DNA from: Pempheris klunzingeri | Taxonomy: Eukaryota > Chordata > Actinopteri > Acropomatiformes > Pempheridae | Direction: 5' to 3' | DNA length: 64,000 nucleotides | Assembly: GCF_042242105.1 (NCBI RefSeq) | Contig: NC_092029.1 | Location: forward strand, 13,564,885-13,628,884 | Part shown: positions 13,229 through 32,675 of the stretch, in pieces | Layout: each line of letters opens with the position of its first letter | Position numbering within the stretch: position 1 is the first letter of the stretch | Program-made: the position numbers and the translations under genes | The notes under the pieces: generated by a model | Databases searched by the model: none | Seen by the model: the letters and a program-made list of their open reading frames with translations, nothing else | What the model was told of the DNA's origin: nothing

Positions 13229-16200
13229 ATGTCTTGGAACTTGAGTAGCCACGGACTACCATTTTTACCTGGATACACTTTTCGGGATGTAACGGTGAGA
13301 ATGTAGCTAGTTAGCTAAAGTCAAACATAAAACTAGCTAACCGAGGTTTAATTTATCGTTTTCTTCTCACTTACAGGAAAAAGGCAAATTGCTGTTTTCT
13401 TTCTGTGATGCAAATGTAATTCCTGCATTCCTTCAGTCCTCTTGTCGAATAACTGACAGTGCTATTTAAGCCTTACCCAGCATGCTAATTAAGTTAGCGC
13501 TAATTGCTGACTGTTGCCTCAGCAGAAGGACATTAATGGCCTGAATTAAAAATGTTTACTCCAGAGTTGTATTTTACTGCCTAATCATATAGAAGTGTTA
13601 ATATTATTCTGTCCACCTGTGTGTCTCTCATAACAAACTGTGGTGCACACTATTGTGTTGGACAGTAGGCTCATAATTGATCATTGATTTGAGTGTGCAC
13701 TTGCATCAGTGGTGGAAATTTACCTCATTCGGACTTTCTTGTTGTTGGGATTTACCAGAGCTAATTTGTTCTCAATGTTCCTTTTCTCTGCAGAAGTCAG
13801 CCTTCCATCGCTCCCAGACACTGGACTATAAGAATGGCTATGCTCTACCCCGTCGCCCCACTGTGGGCATTGGACAAGATCCTCTTTTATCAGAGGAGCT
13901 GATCCAGCAGGAGATCAACGAGTTGTCCAATGAGACACTAGACATGACTTATAGCTCCTTCAACCAGAGCCTAGCTGAAGACTTCATCCCAGCTCACGTG
14001 GCCCTTGACAAGAAGGTATGATAAAAACTTGAAGATTTTTTTTGTTGCTATCTAATTAACTGTCCGATTAATACAATGTTCTTGTCTCGTAGGTGTTGCG
14101 CTACTATGCATACTTTGAGGAAAATGTCCTTTTCTCCCCTGAAGAGGTCTACCGTGTGCGCCCCGTGGTCATTTACTACTACCTCGAGGATGACAGCATG
14201 TGCATCATTGAGCCCATGGTGGAGAATTCTGGGATACCGCAGGGGAAACGCATCAAACGCCAGCGTCTGCCCAAGAATGAACGTGGAGAGCATTACCAAT
14301 GGAAAGACCTCAACCTTGGCATGGACCTAGAGGTGTACGGGGTCAAGTACCACATCACACACTGCGATCCTTTTACAAAGGTAAAACAGCTGCATGAATG
14401 CTCTCACTGCGTTATATATCTTTATTTCTCTGACACGAAAATATGGATGTATTGTTGTACATGTAGTCCATACTCTCCACCTTTGTCTGTCATTCATCAT
14501 ATGCAGGAATTCATGGAAAGTGAGGGCATTGTTCTGAACGATCCAGAGCCGATTCCTGTGGGTCCTTATGACAAATCTCGCAAAAACCTTCAGCCTACTC
14601 ACACAACACCCTCTGAATTTGACCGCACGCACCAGTTTCTCGCAATGGATCGTAAGGTAAAGGACATTCCCTCTGTTCTAAACTAAGAGAACAAGGAGCA
14701 GAATAACATCTCATACTCATCTCATAGAGCAATGAAATAACTAACATCACTACCAAGGTGGAAATGATGTATCTGTTGTAACTAGGTCACCTCCTCATCC
14801 CCAGGATGGTCACTTTTGTTCTTGATTCATGTTTGTTCAACTTAAGATTGAGCCTATATTGACAGTCACAAGTGAAGCCAGTTTCATTCATTAACTGAAA
14901 AAAGGGACATGTAAATATGCTACGTCAACCTAAAAATACTACAAAATAACTGTTGCTATAGATGTTTCTAATAAGTGATCTTGTAATTTCTATCAATGTT
15001 CATGTGCCAATTCTAGTCTCAGGCTCTGAACCTTTTCTTGGTTAGGTGCTGCGTTTCTTTGCTCTGTGGAACAATGCTGACTGTCTGTACGGGGAGACCA
15101 GGCCCGTTACCATTCAGTATTTCCTGATGGACGACACAGTGGAGATCAAAGAGGTCCACGAACCCAATAACGGCAGAGACCCCTTTCCTCTCCTGATGCG
15201 CAGACAGAGGCTGGCCAAGAAAATCAAACCAGGGTTTGGTGAGATGCAACGCTGTGTCTGTGTCACTCTTATATTATATTATATTATATTACATCACAAC
15301 ACAATTCACATCATATTGCATTAGATACAAGATAGATAGATAGATAGATACAACATGATCATTAAAATATTATTTTCAAAGAATATAGATAAATGCAAAA
15401 ATCAAGCAACATTCAAACGTAGCAGAATGGATTATGGAGACAACATAAAAAACAAAGGAACCACAAATAAGTAAAAATAACTGACAATAAACACTGTGGG
15501 ATTTTCTTAATTAACTGCTACATAACAGTACTGTTTTGATCTATTTTCAGAGATCTTTCCCAGCTGTGTTTTGGAGGTTTCAGCGGACGAAGTGGATGAG
15601 TACTACTCCCCCAAAGACTTCCAGGTTGGTCAAACGATGACACTGCTGGGCCGTCAGTTCCAGCTGTATGACTGCGATGACTTTACTAAAGAGTATTACC
15701 AGAAGAAGTACCCTGACATGGAGATGAAACCCACAGAGGTACCAAAGAAGACTTACACGCCTCAGGAGAGAAAAATGGTGAGAAACTGCTTTATATTCAT
15801 ATTATATTGTATAATATTTATATTGTTATAGATAATAGTTGCTTTTGTCCATGTTTGCAGGACGTTCCTCCCTACAATGGTTTTGGTTCAGTAGAAGATT
15901 CCCTCCAGAATTGTTTATATTTAATTCCTGAGCCTCCCAAAAAAGATGTGATGAAGCTGCTTGAGAACGACCACAAAGTGTTGCGCTACACTGCCCGGCT
16001 GGTGAGTCAACATGATGGAGAATATGCTTCTTTGGCTAAACCTTCTGTATGACAATGAGTGGTTATATGTAGTGTTGCTTGTCATTCTGTATATAATCCA
16101 GTGAGCCAGGGTCTAGCCCTGGATTCAAAACATTTTAAAGGTTAACGTAACCCAGGAAACATCTTCCCTGACAAAATCAAAGCCATCAATGACAAAACAG

Positions 16201-16886
16201 ATCATTTCTTTCTTTGCTTAAGCTGTATGTGTTACTGACATTCCAGGACTCCCAGAATCCAAACGATGAGGGCCGACGTTTCATACTGTCCTACTTCCTG
16301 TCCAATGACATGATTAGTGTCTTTGAAAAGTCCACTCGCAACTCTGGCGTCATCGGTGGCAAGTTCCTGGAAAAGACACGTGTCCCCAAGCCGGGCTCTA
16401 CAGTGGAGAGTCCTGAGTTCTACTCTCCTGCAGACTTGGCTATTGGAGCCACTGTGGAGGGTAACATTCTCTGTTACATTTGAATTGTTTAAGTTCAATT
16501 TCATTTTAAAGTAGGGGATCACTCCATTAGATGGTGAAATCTGAAAGCTCAGCTTACTACATCTTTCTCCTCTCCCTCTCATTCATCTGTTTTTTTTAGT
16601 TTTCAGCCACCGCTTTGTGTTGATCGATGCTGACCACTATGTGCTGAAGTACCTGCAGTCCAACTCGAGCCAGATCCCTTCCCATACACTGGATTCTTTG
16701 CAGCAGAAGCTGGGTGTGTGGACAGCAAATAACCAGCCAGCTCACCAAAATGGTAAAGATCATAGCAGCCATTTAGCAAAAACACACTTCTGGTCACTTT
16801 TTTAAAGTTTGGACTTTTAACATTTTACGCTGATTTGCCTTTTTCATTCTTTATCAGGTGATAACGTCGCTGAGCCATCTTCATAA
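13229..16886 (+). CDS. efhc1: EFHC1 (myoclonin-1), three DM10 domains, no EF-hand
   Basis: Ten coding exons: 13229-13294, 13794-14015, 14093-14380, 14507-14656, 15046-15238, 15551-15777, 15861-16001, 16247-16460, 16600-16752 and 16858-16886. All have GT-AG borders and consistent phases, giving 560 residues. The N-terminus contains HGLPFLPG and SAFHRSQTL, as in EFHC1 rather than EFHC2. DM10 domains lie at about 95-200, 243-363 and 422-522, each opening with V-L-R and ending in a D-C/A-D-x-[FY]-T/V-type segment. DM10 proteins are ciliary microtubule inner proteins; human EFHC1 variants have been linked to juvenile myoclonic epilepsy. Human EFHC1 is about 640 residues with a C-terminal EF-hand; here the reading ends [11 protein letters not shown], and AATAAA follows 25 bases later, so the EF-hand is absent. 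The neighbour tram2 converges on it, as expected from human 6p12. Confidence 0.95.
15272..15350 (+). repeat. ATATT repeats and (GATA)n in efhc1 intron 5
   Basis: A run of ATATT units near 15272-15290 is followed at 15331-15350 by five GATA units. Both are within the intron between the exons ending at 15238 and starting at 15551. Confidence 0.9.
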
Positions 16887-16910
16887 TGAGGCCGGATTAA
16901 AGTGTTCTCC

Positions 16911-16916
16911 AATAAA
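16911..16916 (+). terminator. efhc1: Poly(A) signal of efhc1
   Basis: AATAAA begins 25 bases after the stop codon, implying a very short 3' UTR. Further AATAAA hexamers occur near 17176 and 17452, but no coding exon lies before them. Confidence 0.6.
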
Positions 16917-18198
16917 TCAACCACAACAGTATGACTAAAAAGACTGCATAATGTTTCTTAACATGATATATAAACACTGGACTACAGAAAAAGTGATTTG
17001 CTCGACAGAATCTGACACCTTCTGGACATGTATAAAATACTCTTATGTCGATCATATGCCAACTGGTTTGACAATGCCTACCCTAAAATCTGATCAGCTA
17101 CTTATAAAAATATGAAATTATGTTAAAGACAGTCAACAAAGCAAGTAAATCTTAATCTAGAAAAATATGTTTCCCAATAAAAAAAAAAAACAGAAAACCC
17201 AACAAGTTTAATTACACTTTTAGCATGCTGCTGTTAGCATTAAGCTAAAAGCGTAAGGGGCATTCCCTCAACACAATACTGTGTGTGGACATATTCTATG
17301 CATTTCTGCATGCATTTGTCATGCCAACATTTTTCATTGTGGCAAAATTGAACATTATGTGGACCAAAAATGTAAACATTTGCCATTATGGTAACAGATG
17401 TATCAAGTATATAAAATGAAACCGAAACATGTAGATATGACTTCAGTCATAATAAAGGAGTCCAAATCTCATTTCAGAAAATTGCATTATTTAATAAAGT
17501 AATTAACAAAACAATTAAAAGAAAAAAAAAAACATGGAATGGCATGCAGTGATATCCAACATACATACTTGATGCTTATCTGTTAAGTGACCAGTGACAA
17601 ATGTAGGATTTGTAGGAGGAGCCCAGGTGACCACTTTTTTTTGGTTGGCCAGCATCCCCTCCCTGATGTGGTAAAGGGAAAATGTTCAGGCCAATATACA
17701 GTAAGCTCATATCATCAGTAACGTTCCTCTGCTCCAATGGAACAGACTAGAAAACAAGCAAAGCCGGCTCAATGGCAAGAGCTGAAAACAGCTGCGACAT
17801 CAGACAACACTACAACCAATACAGTACTTATGTATGAGGATATGCATCAACACATTCAACATTGACACACAGTAACATGTGTGCTGCATACTGTGTTCAC
17901 GTTACATTTTAATCATTCTGCGTACAATGGCGCTCCTTAGGGTGGGATAGCAGACTGCGTGGATGTATAAAAAATACTGATATGATGAGAAGAGTAAATG
18001 TCTGTTGGGCTCGAGGGATTTCCTTGGATTTCATTTTCCAGCATTCAAGCCTAAGTCTGTAGTGACTGAGTCTCTGTAACATCTCAGGACATACTCAACA
18101 AGAAGCTTGGCGGTCAGTGGCTGCCAGCGTCCCTGCTGTGCTGATGAGGAACCTTAGCCGTGGCTAAGGCCACTGTTCAGGCCAGTCAGTGTGTTGTC
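16917..18198. other. efhc1-tram2 convergent spacer and tram2 3' UTR
   Basis: No coding exon is seen on either strand; in particular I find no EF-hand loop that could belong to efhc1. The right part is likely the tram2 3' UTR. A minus-strand ATTAAA at 17490-17495 is the best candidate signal, giving about 700 bases of UTR. Confidence 0.55.
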
Positions 18199-24983
<6,785 letters not shown>

Positions 24984-25068
24984 GTCAACTCAATGGTGTT
25001 TTCCCTGCTATTTTATAAATCACAATTTTTCTGACTACGAAGTTCAGGAGTAAACTTTCTCACTGATT

Positions 25069-25080
25069 TGCGCATGCGCG
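25069..25080. promoter_or_regulatory. NRF1 motif in the tram2 promoter
   Basis: TGCGCATGCGCG is a full palindromic match to the NRF1 consensus. It lies 86 bases upstream of the tram2 start codon on the minus strand, where a housekeeping-type promoter is expected. No TATA box is evident. Confidence 0.6.
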
Positions 25081-26581
25081 GCTTCTTAAAGGGCGAGTGC
25101 CATAAATACCTTCCTTGAGGCACAATAAGTTGAGTCTGACATGACAAAAGACTGCCTCCACATGTGTGACCATACAGCACTGCACGTTTTAAATGCTCAA
25201 AATATTCAGAAAATTCAACGCCTTTTAACACTTCAATTTAAAAAAAACAACATAAATATTGGGCAAAGTTTTAAAAAAATTAAAAAACACCTCCAGTCTC
25301 CCCAATATGTAGGCTGTTTATTGCTTATTTAAAGCCACCAGTGGCCTTGCACTTCACAGTTCAAAATTTCATATAGGCAGTCACCTGGGCGCGAGAGGGC
25401 ACCCAGCATTATGTCACTGTTTTGTCAGTGAATTTCATCCCTTTTACAGAACAGTAATGAGCAAAAACGCATTTGTCCCGCCCCCAGAAATAGCAATCAA
25501 GAGCACATAAAAAAGTCACTACAAGTACCTCAGAAGCATCTTTTCATTTTGTTGCACAATAGACAGTCTGAAAGCATTTGGAAGTCAGTGCCTGAGATGT
25601 GATTTTTTTCCCCCCCAACATAATGTAAATTCAAAAAACATTTCAGCAATTACATGGTCAACATGTAAATTAAGTTAAAACATCGAACACAGTTTCGCCA
25701 GGTTGACACACCGGCCCTGCTCAAAGCAGTGCCAGTTGACATGATTATACAAAAAATACAGTATATTATTCTCTGAGGGGATGTGGGGTTTGTGTGTTTT
25801 TTCAAATGGGAAATAACAAAAAAATCACAGCAATAGATGTATAGTACAGAAGATAATTGTGCTTTTAAGAAGCCAATAAAGCTCTGGCTTATGCTGAGAT
25901 GGTAAAGATTCTGAGGTCAGACACTCCTGTCCCCTTTAGATCTAGGAATCACTCCTCTGTTCTCATAACTGCTGGCAATTATTAACATGAATAACAGCAG
26001 TGTGGAATATAGATATCATCAGTTATCTGAGATCATAAAACAGCTGAGTATTTCTAATGACGTTTACTGATATAACTCATGGCTACTTTTTAAATATGTC
26101 ATTACACCCTTACAGAACCAGTGCTCACTTTTTGCACAGTATAATTCTTGAGGCTTTAGTTAATTGCTGCCAAAAGATTTGTTAAATTGGTAAAAAATAA
26201 ATGTTTATTGGATGTTAGGCTGAAGGTGTGTCTGAGCTCCATACACCACCCTTGTGGCCAGTGAGCTCTTTGTCTTCATATCTGATGAAAACACTGCTGA
26301 AGGTTTCACCTCTGTGTGTCCAACCTTTGGGCAAAGTGATGCTTTTCAGAAAACAGTTGATGGTTTGAAAAGAGCATGGGCTAGCTTAGCATTATCCCAA
26401 AATTGCTGCATATGCTATGCCTCACAGTGTACTAAATATATAGACATTTAGAGGTGAAATTTCTGCCAGCGTTTTCATCCTACAGCACTGAGCAGGTGAA
26501 AAGGCAGCCTTCCAAAAGCTGGTGTACTTTAGTGTTGGATAAGCTGCTGTTGCTCTTTCCCTGATTCTAGTCTTGAGAAAG
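25081..26581. other. tram2-xkr5 spacer and xkr5 3' UTR
   Basis: No coding segment is seen. On the minus strand, AATAAA at 26204-26209 would end xkr5 after about 375 bases of UTR; a second one lies at 25317-25322. The rest is AT-rich single-copy-looking DNA. Confidence 0.5.
26204..26209 (-). terminator. xkr5: Candidate poly(A) signal of xkr5
   Basis: The plus-strand TTTATT reads AATAAA on the minus strand, about 375 bases after the xkr5 stop codon. Another AATAAA at 25317-25322 would give a longer UTR. Confidence 0.45.
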
Positions 26582-29500
26582 CTAGAAGCTGTCGTCTTCA
26601 TCTCTTCGGGACATTATAAGCTGCCTCCTTGGACCTGTGAGATGAGGGACAGTAGACGGGGAGTCCAGCACTCCAGAGTCCAATTTAGGAGTGGAAGTAC
26701 AGCGTGGCCCAACCCGTCCCATGAGCCCACGTATATCTCTGTGAAGGGCTGGATCACTGGGGATGGAGTTGAGGCGCACCCCGTGTTCCAGACCCCCAAT
26801 GTCCCTGTCCAAACGGGGGTTACTGGCACTGCTGGGAGACTGAGGATCAGCGCTGAAATATAAGGTTGAACTTGACTCTGTAGGGCAGAAGTATGGCTCC
26901 GGACTGTCTCCAAACACAGACTTGCCCTCTGGCGAGCTACGTTTGAAATCTGACGTGGGTGACTCCAGCGGGCTCTCCATTTCCAGACTGTCGTCCTCTT
27001 CTTCAGGTTGTTCGGTTGAAGTGGGCTCGCTGACGCTCTGGAATTCATCTTTGCAGTCTGAGAGAGGTGCCAGGCCTTTGCCCTGAGACTCAGAGGTGGA
27101 CACACCCCCGCAGCTGCCTCCTCCTGTGGTAGTAATGCCCTCGTTGCTCTTAAACTCCTGGTTGTACTCCTCCATGTCCAGTATGGCTGCTGCTCCGCCG
27201 GCCCCATAGGCTCTATTGATCTTCCCCAAGTCTCCTGTTTTCAGAGCCAGTCGGATTAGGAGCCAGTGGTGGTGGTAGCAAGGGCAGGAGCTGTTAGGCC
27301 GGCCCTCACAGGTTCCCGGGTGCTCCAGTAGAGAACCAGCCACACCTGAGAGGGAGAAGCTGCCGTGGTTTTGAATGGAAGGAGCTGGCAGGCTTTTATC
27401 TCCGAGAGAGAAGGAGGACTCCCCTCGTTCTATGCACGTGCTGCCCATGTGGTTGTGGTTCAAACCCTGGGAGATCTCTGTTGACTTGGGGTGGAGGAAC
27501 CGGTAGTATAGGACAAGAGAGGTAGCGCCTGGGAAGCAGGAAACAGGAAACAATTGAATTTAGCACACTATGTATATATTATATATATTTTTTATTTCTA
27601 TCATGTTTGGCTGTATCAAAAATATGCAGAATATCCTGCATTTGAATGTCTTGCACAGAAGATCTGTGTTGAATGGTAAATTTGTATGAATTTGTATGAA
27701 AATAATGCCAATTATCTTTGTACTATTGCTATCACAGCTGGAGTTGTATTACTCAGATACTACAGAAACTATTAGACGTTTTGACACTAGTCTAATTACA
27801 ACCACGGTGCATCAAAACATCTGAGGCAAATCTGTTCCACAACAAAAGGAGCGCAGCTACAGAGAGTGACTCACCAAGGAGAAAGCTACACAGCACAGTG
27901 GTGGGAAGGGTCATGTTGTCCCATGATGCTTCGCTAAGGAAGTCGGAGGCGGCCAGCAGCAGAGTGGCATTCTCTACGAGCATGAACTAAAGGAGGAGAG
28001 AAGGTCACATCATCAGTCATCTGCAGACAGCATTACGTCACTGTAAACTAAGGACGCAGAGGCGAGGATGACAATGCAAACTGTCTGTGTGTGTGTGTGT
28101 GTATGAGCGTGTGTGCAGCTGCCCTGTGTGTAAGTCAATGAGGCAATGCTGTATATGGAATACAAAATAGCATATTGAAAACACACACCAGAATCAAGCA
28201 CAGGGCAAACAAGATGAGGAAGAGCACTTCGTGAAAAGTCAGGCCTTACTGCATAAAAGCTGGCCATGCGGAAGCGCGAGGGTCCGTCTTTGACGTTGAG
28301 GAAAAGGAAGACGTGGACGAGGCCCATGATGCCATTAAAGGCACGCCAACACCAGGGGCCTGTGCAGATGTCTGGTTGCTGTGATACCAGCCAGAAGGAG
28401 GCCGTGAGCCAGTGGAAACCTGGAGGTCGACGTAAAAATAGACTAGGAGGTACAAGCGCAACAGGGGATCCATATGCAGTGTTTAAAGCTGATGCCGAGA
28501 AGCAAGTGAAAAACTGGATTAAGAGGACATGCTGCATCACACTGAGGGTAGTTACATCACTAATTAACTAAAGAATAAAAATCTGATGTTTTTTATAATT
28601 CATAAATGATGGGTTATGAGGAAGATTTAGAATCTCTACCTTGCATTTGTGTCCCATGTTTCTATGTTGCAATATTTCATTATCACTTAATTGCACCCTT
28701 TCTCTTCCCTTCAAGGGTATCAGACTGTAAGTGTCAGCTACACAAAAGCACCCATGAAGATTGATGCTTACCAGCTACTCCACAGACCCACCAGTTAAAG
28801 ACCCTGGCAAAGAACATGAGGCAAGTCACCCTTGCACCCAGCATGCCTGCCCTCCACACCAGCTGGCACAGCAGGGCTGCCGGAGGCATTGCCAGGTGGC
28901 CTGGTCTTATCAGACAGCAGGCTCTGCTGTACAGTACCAGGGCCCAGGAAATAGACAGCACACACAGACCACAGCAATAGGCCACTGAGGGTAAAAACAG
29001 AAAGAAGTATGAAAAAATACATGTTTCCTATTTAGACACCAACAACAAAAACTGACAGGCCACAGACAAGATGTCGAGCCAATAATTCATGCTATGATCA
29101 GTCTACCTGGGGACATGATGCCCACATCAGTGGACACCACGACATACGCCTGCAGCAGGCTCTGAGGCAGCGTGAGGACGAGGGCCTCCAGCAGCCAAAG
29201 AGCAGCAACATCTGCCTGCTGCATGACAGCGGCTCCGAGATCGGCCACTGAGTCCTGCATGTGCAGCACAGACCTCATACAGTCCCATAACCTGCCAGAA
29301 GAGGGAGATAGAGACAGAAACCAGAGAAGTGATACACAGTAACCTCCCTATGGAGGTTTCAATGACAGATTGTTATTAATAGATTTTTTTCTTTTCTGTA
29401 TTCCGATCCTCCACATACACAATTGATATTATTTTTTATAATACAGTTGCAAACATCTTACCTTTTGAAGATGCCCAAGTGCAGTATGTGTATGACAGAG

Positions 29501-31150
29501 AGGTAGCATCGCCTGTCATCGCCGTCGTCATAGTACCATTTCATACTTAGCAGTTGAACTGCCGTCCCCGGTAGAAAAAGGCCGAGAGTGAGGCCTGCCC
29601 ACTGCGTCTCCTCATTCCAAAGGTAAAACCCTATACAGTAGATCACTGACACACACACACACACACAAACAGATACAGACACACAAATGAGGGGCAGCGT
29701 TAGGATTTTGTGTCTCAAGTGACATGTTTGCTTTCAGTAAAGAATTCATATAGCCATGCAGCTTTTAAAAGAGACACAGCACATAAAACTCAGCATATGT
29801 GTGAGAATTTTGGTGAGAGCTGCACAAGCCAGCAGAGTCCTTGAGAAATTAAAGAGCACTTACACCTTGCTCAAGTGAATTGTCCTTTAATTTAAGAGGA
29901 AGCTGTTCTAATGAGCTGATAATAAGAAGACCAGAGTCTGACTCCTGGCTCTAGCACAGCCTGCAGTTATTTGTCTTTAGTTACACAAGGCTTCTTTCAC
30001 TGTGTAAATAATAACTTGTCAAGGACCAGAAAGTGCATCTCGCTGTATTGATCATTTTAACGAACGCCTCATTTTTCTGTGACAGGCTGGGTCCATGCAG
30101 CAGCACAGTATTTTTATCTTCGGGGAATGGAATACCTGCTGCAGGCAAAGTCACACTTTGTACACATCCAGTCACCTCGACTCTCTTGTGTCCTGCCCTT
30201 GGCCCATTGATCTGCTTAGTCAGGGAATCATCACACCTGAGTGCTGCACGCTGTTTCCAATACAGACTCAAGATGCCCATCAGTTGAGATACGCAAGTAT
30301 TAATGATACTAACATAAATATTAATAGACCCTTTACGCAACAGACATTTGGCTTGCTAAGGCGGGAGGTGGCATTAACAACATTAGTGACTGAATGGCTG
30401 GATTCCATTTAGGTGAGCCATTTCCAGGGCTCTGGTATTGCGTGCGAGACACTTACTGGGACACTTGGTGCCATGGAGCCATCTTTAATGCTATTATTCA
30501 CACGTGCTTTTCTTGCTTTGACAAGTCAACATGTCTGCCTTGAAAAGGGTCTATCATAGTAATAACCTATGTAAATAATATATGCTTTTGGATTATTCCT
30601 ATGGATATCAAGTACAGCCTTTTACAGTGGAGGTTAATTGTAAAACTGAATCATCTGTGACCCTGCTGAATGACCCCTGGAGATCCTGGGGCCCAAATTT
30701 GGCCAACCCAGCCGCGCTAACCAAAGCCCACGTTACAAAGCTATGCATTAAAAAAAAACAACTAGCTAGGTTTGTCAGTTCAGCAGCATGAGCTCTGCTA
30801 CAACATCACCATTTCAATTGTGTGTCTAACCTGAACTACGGCTGCAGCGGGAAAGCTCCAGCACGAAGCATTATGGCTGAGGCACAGCACTTTTCATTCA
30901 TTACCGCCAACGCAAACACTCCACACAATCACAGCATTCCCCTCCTCTGTTTCCACATTCAGTTTCACAGCAGCAAACTAGCAGCCCGCTAGCGCAGGGA
31001 ATTCTATGCCCACTTACGAGCGCTCCGTTCGGCCACGATAACCAGCGCCGACACGCCGAGCAGGACCGCCTGGCACCACGCTATCCAGCACCCGCTCCGC
31101 CGGGCCACCGACGGCATCCTGCGGGCGACCGCCCCGGCAGCGTTTATCAT
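26582..31150 (-). CDS. xkr5: XK-related protein 5 (xkr5)
   Basis: Seven coding exons, from the start: 31018-31150, 29462-29645, 29107-29291, 28772-28984, 28250-28419, 27875-27986 and 26582-27528. Phases agree, giving 647 residues (human XKR5, as I recall, 686). It is a multi-pass membrane protein with hydrophobic segments up to about residue 350, then a Ser/Pro/Glu-rich cytoplasmic tail of roughly 290 residues. XKR5-like blocks include RPGHLAMP, FHWLTASFWLVSQQPDI, YYRFLHPKSTEISQG and HHHWLLIRLALKTGDLGKIN. XK proteins include lipid scramblases (XKR4, 8, 9), but XKR5 is not known to scramble, so I assign no activity. A second in-frame ATG (codon 12, at 31117) has an acceptable Kozak context and is a possible start. 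Confidence 0.92.
28085..28102 (+). repeat. (GT)n in xkr5 intron
   Basis: A short GT run lies in the intron between the exons at 27875-27986 and 28250-28419. Confidence 0.85.
29649..29668 (+). repeat. (CA)n abutting an xkr5 splice acceptor
   Basis: On the transcribed minus strand this is a GT run directly before the acceptor at 29646-29647, serving as the tract in front of exon 2. Length change here could affect splicing. Confidence 0.85.
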
Positions 31151-31262
31151 GACACGGATAGGTGGGAGAGCGAATACACCGGTGACATTATGCTGGGCAT
31201 CCTTCACCCTGGGTACATCCGCTCCCCTCTTCTCCCGCTGCCTGCCCCCTGTCAAAAATATC

Positions 31263-31270
31263 TGACGTCA
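31263..31270. promoter_or_regulatory. Palindromic CRE in the xkr5 promoter
   Basis: TGACGTCA, the full cAMP-response element, lies 113 bases upstream of the xkr5 start codon in a locally GC-rich stretch. CREB/ATF family binding is possible; only the motif is seen. Confidence 0.5.
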
Positions 31271-32675
31271 CCGCGCAGGTTTAAAGGGGCATCCGTTTAC
31301 CAGCCGTCCACTGTGGCTGTTCCTGCACAGAGCTCACCTCCCTCCACTGGGGAAGCTTTACCTCCGCTCCACCTCTGACCACTACACCATAAATGCCCTC
31401 ATATTTCATTATTACTTATTCCCTAATGATGAATAGTGATCAGTTTGTTTGTTTTTTCCCATACAGGGAGGTCACAGTTCAGGGCTTACATGGGGTTTTG
31501 TGTGTGTGAGTTGTTCAGCACTATATTAACAGATAAACAATATTCTCTTATTTATAATATATATATCTTCTCCCATTGCTTTGTTGCAGAGCCAGGGTCA
31601 GCTCCAGAGCAGCTGGTAGGCGCGCTGTGACCTGATCAGGAGTGTGTCATCAGTCATCAGATCAGATGAATGTTCTGTAGGTTGTAAGTTGTCTCATACA
31701 TGGATGGCCACTTCAAACAGTACGCCACCTGACACCCTTTTTAAATTGTAATCTGAGAATCACAGAATGCTGGTGCTCAGAGAGTCATAGAGCATGTCTG
31801 GTCTTCTGCCACAAGACGACACAATAATTTTATGTATCTGTGCAGCATTCATGCATTTTGATGATGTGAAGATATGTGGTCGGTAAATGTCAGCCTGTGT
31901 TTCAGGTAAGTGAAATACTAGTCATAAATATTCTAACACTAGTTGTGTGTCATTGTCTGTCAGTTGATTGATACTGAAACTTCACTATGAAGTGAACGTA
32001 CAAAATTAACTCCAACACCTTACTGATAGCGAAGATAATTTAGTCGTGGGTTGTTTTTTCTGTTCTGAATGGTTGACACCTACTGGTGTTGAGAATCTCA
32101 AGACTCATGACAGAATGTTTATCTGTGTCACCGATTTCTACAACAGTGCACTACACACACAGGGGCAAGTATATACATTACATACTAACAACTGAGGTTT
32201 CCGCTGTGTAATTACTTTAATGCTGAGCTCATTTACACTTCAGAGTCATGCCTGTACAGTGATTGTCACTTTAATTAGGACACAAGCATACACACAAACA
32301 GAGACACTGAGTCTCACACAGTGAAACCACAAATAAAGACAAACTTTTTTATGCATAATCACATATTTAGTTGCTCCATGAGGGTGTTGGAGAGATACAA
32401 AACAAGCAGCAGAAAATGTTACAAATCTCTGTTTTTATACATTTTAGATTAATATTAGCAACAGAATAAATTAACAAAGATGTATACATTAAATCAACCA
32501 GGTCACTGGTCCCAGGCCATGCTGGTAAAGTCTTGATTCTTCACACACTACAGCCTCTGTAGAGTATAGGATAGGCAATCCATGATTGAGATAAGGCTTT
32601 ACTTCAAATAGGGCAGTAACAGACAGCTGCTGAGTTGACCTGCAAGGATTATATGGCTGGATTAGCAAGGCTGTC
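31271..32675. other. xkr5-prdm1 spacer and prdm1 3' UTR
   Basis: No coding exon is seen. The right part is the likely prdm1 3' UTR. A minus-strand ATTAAA at 32269-32274 is the nearest poly(A)-like hexamer I noticed downstream of the prdm1 stop. Confidence 0.5.

Noticed and set aside
26614-27207. 197-codon second open frame on the minus strand inside the last xkr5 exon
   Set aside because: The xkr5 frame carries the homology. The other frame has chance-like composition and no family, so overlapping coding is not supported.
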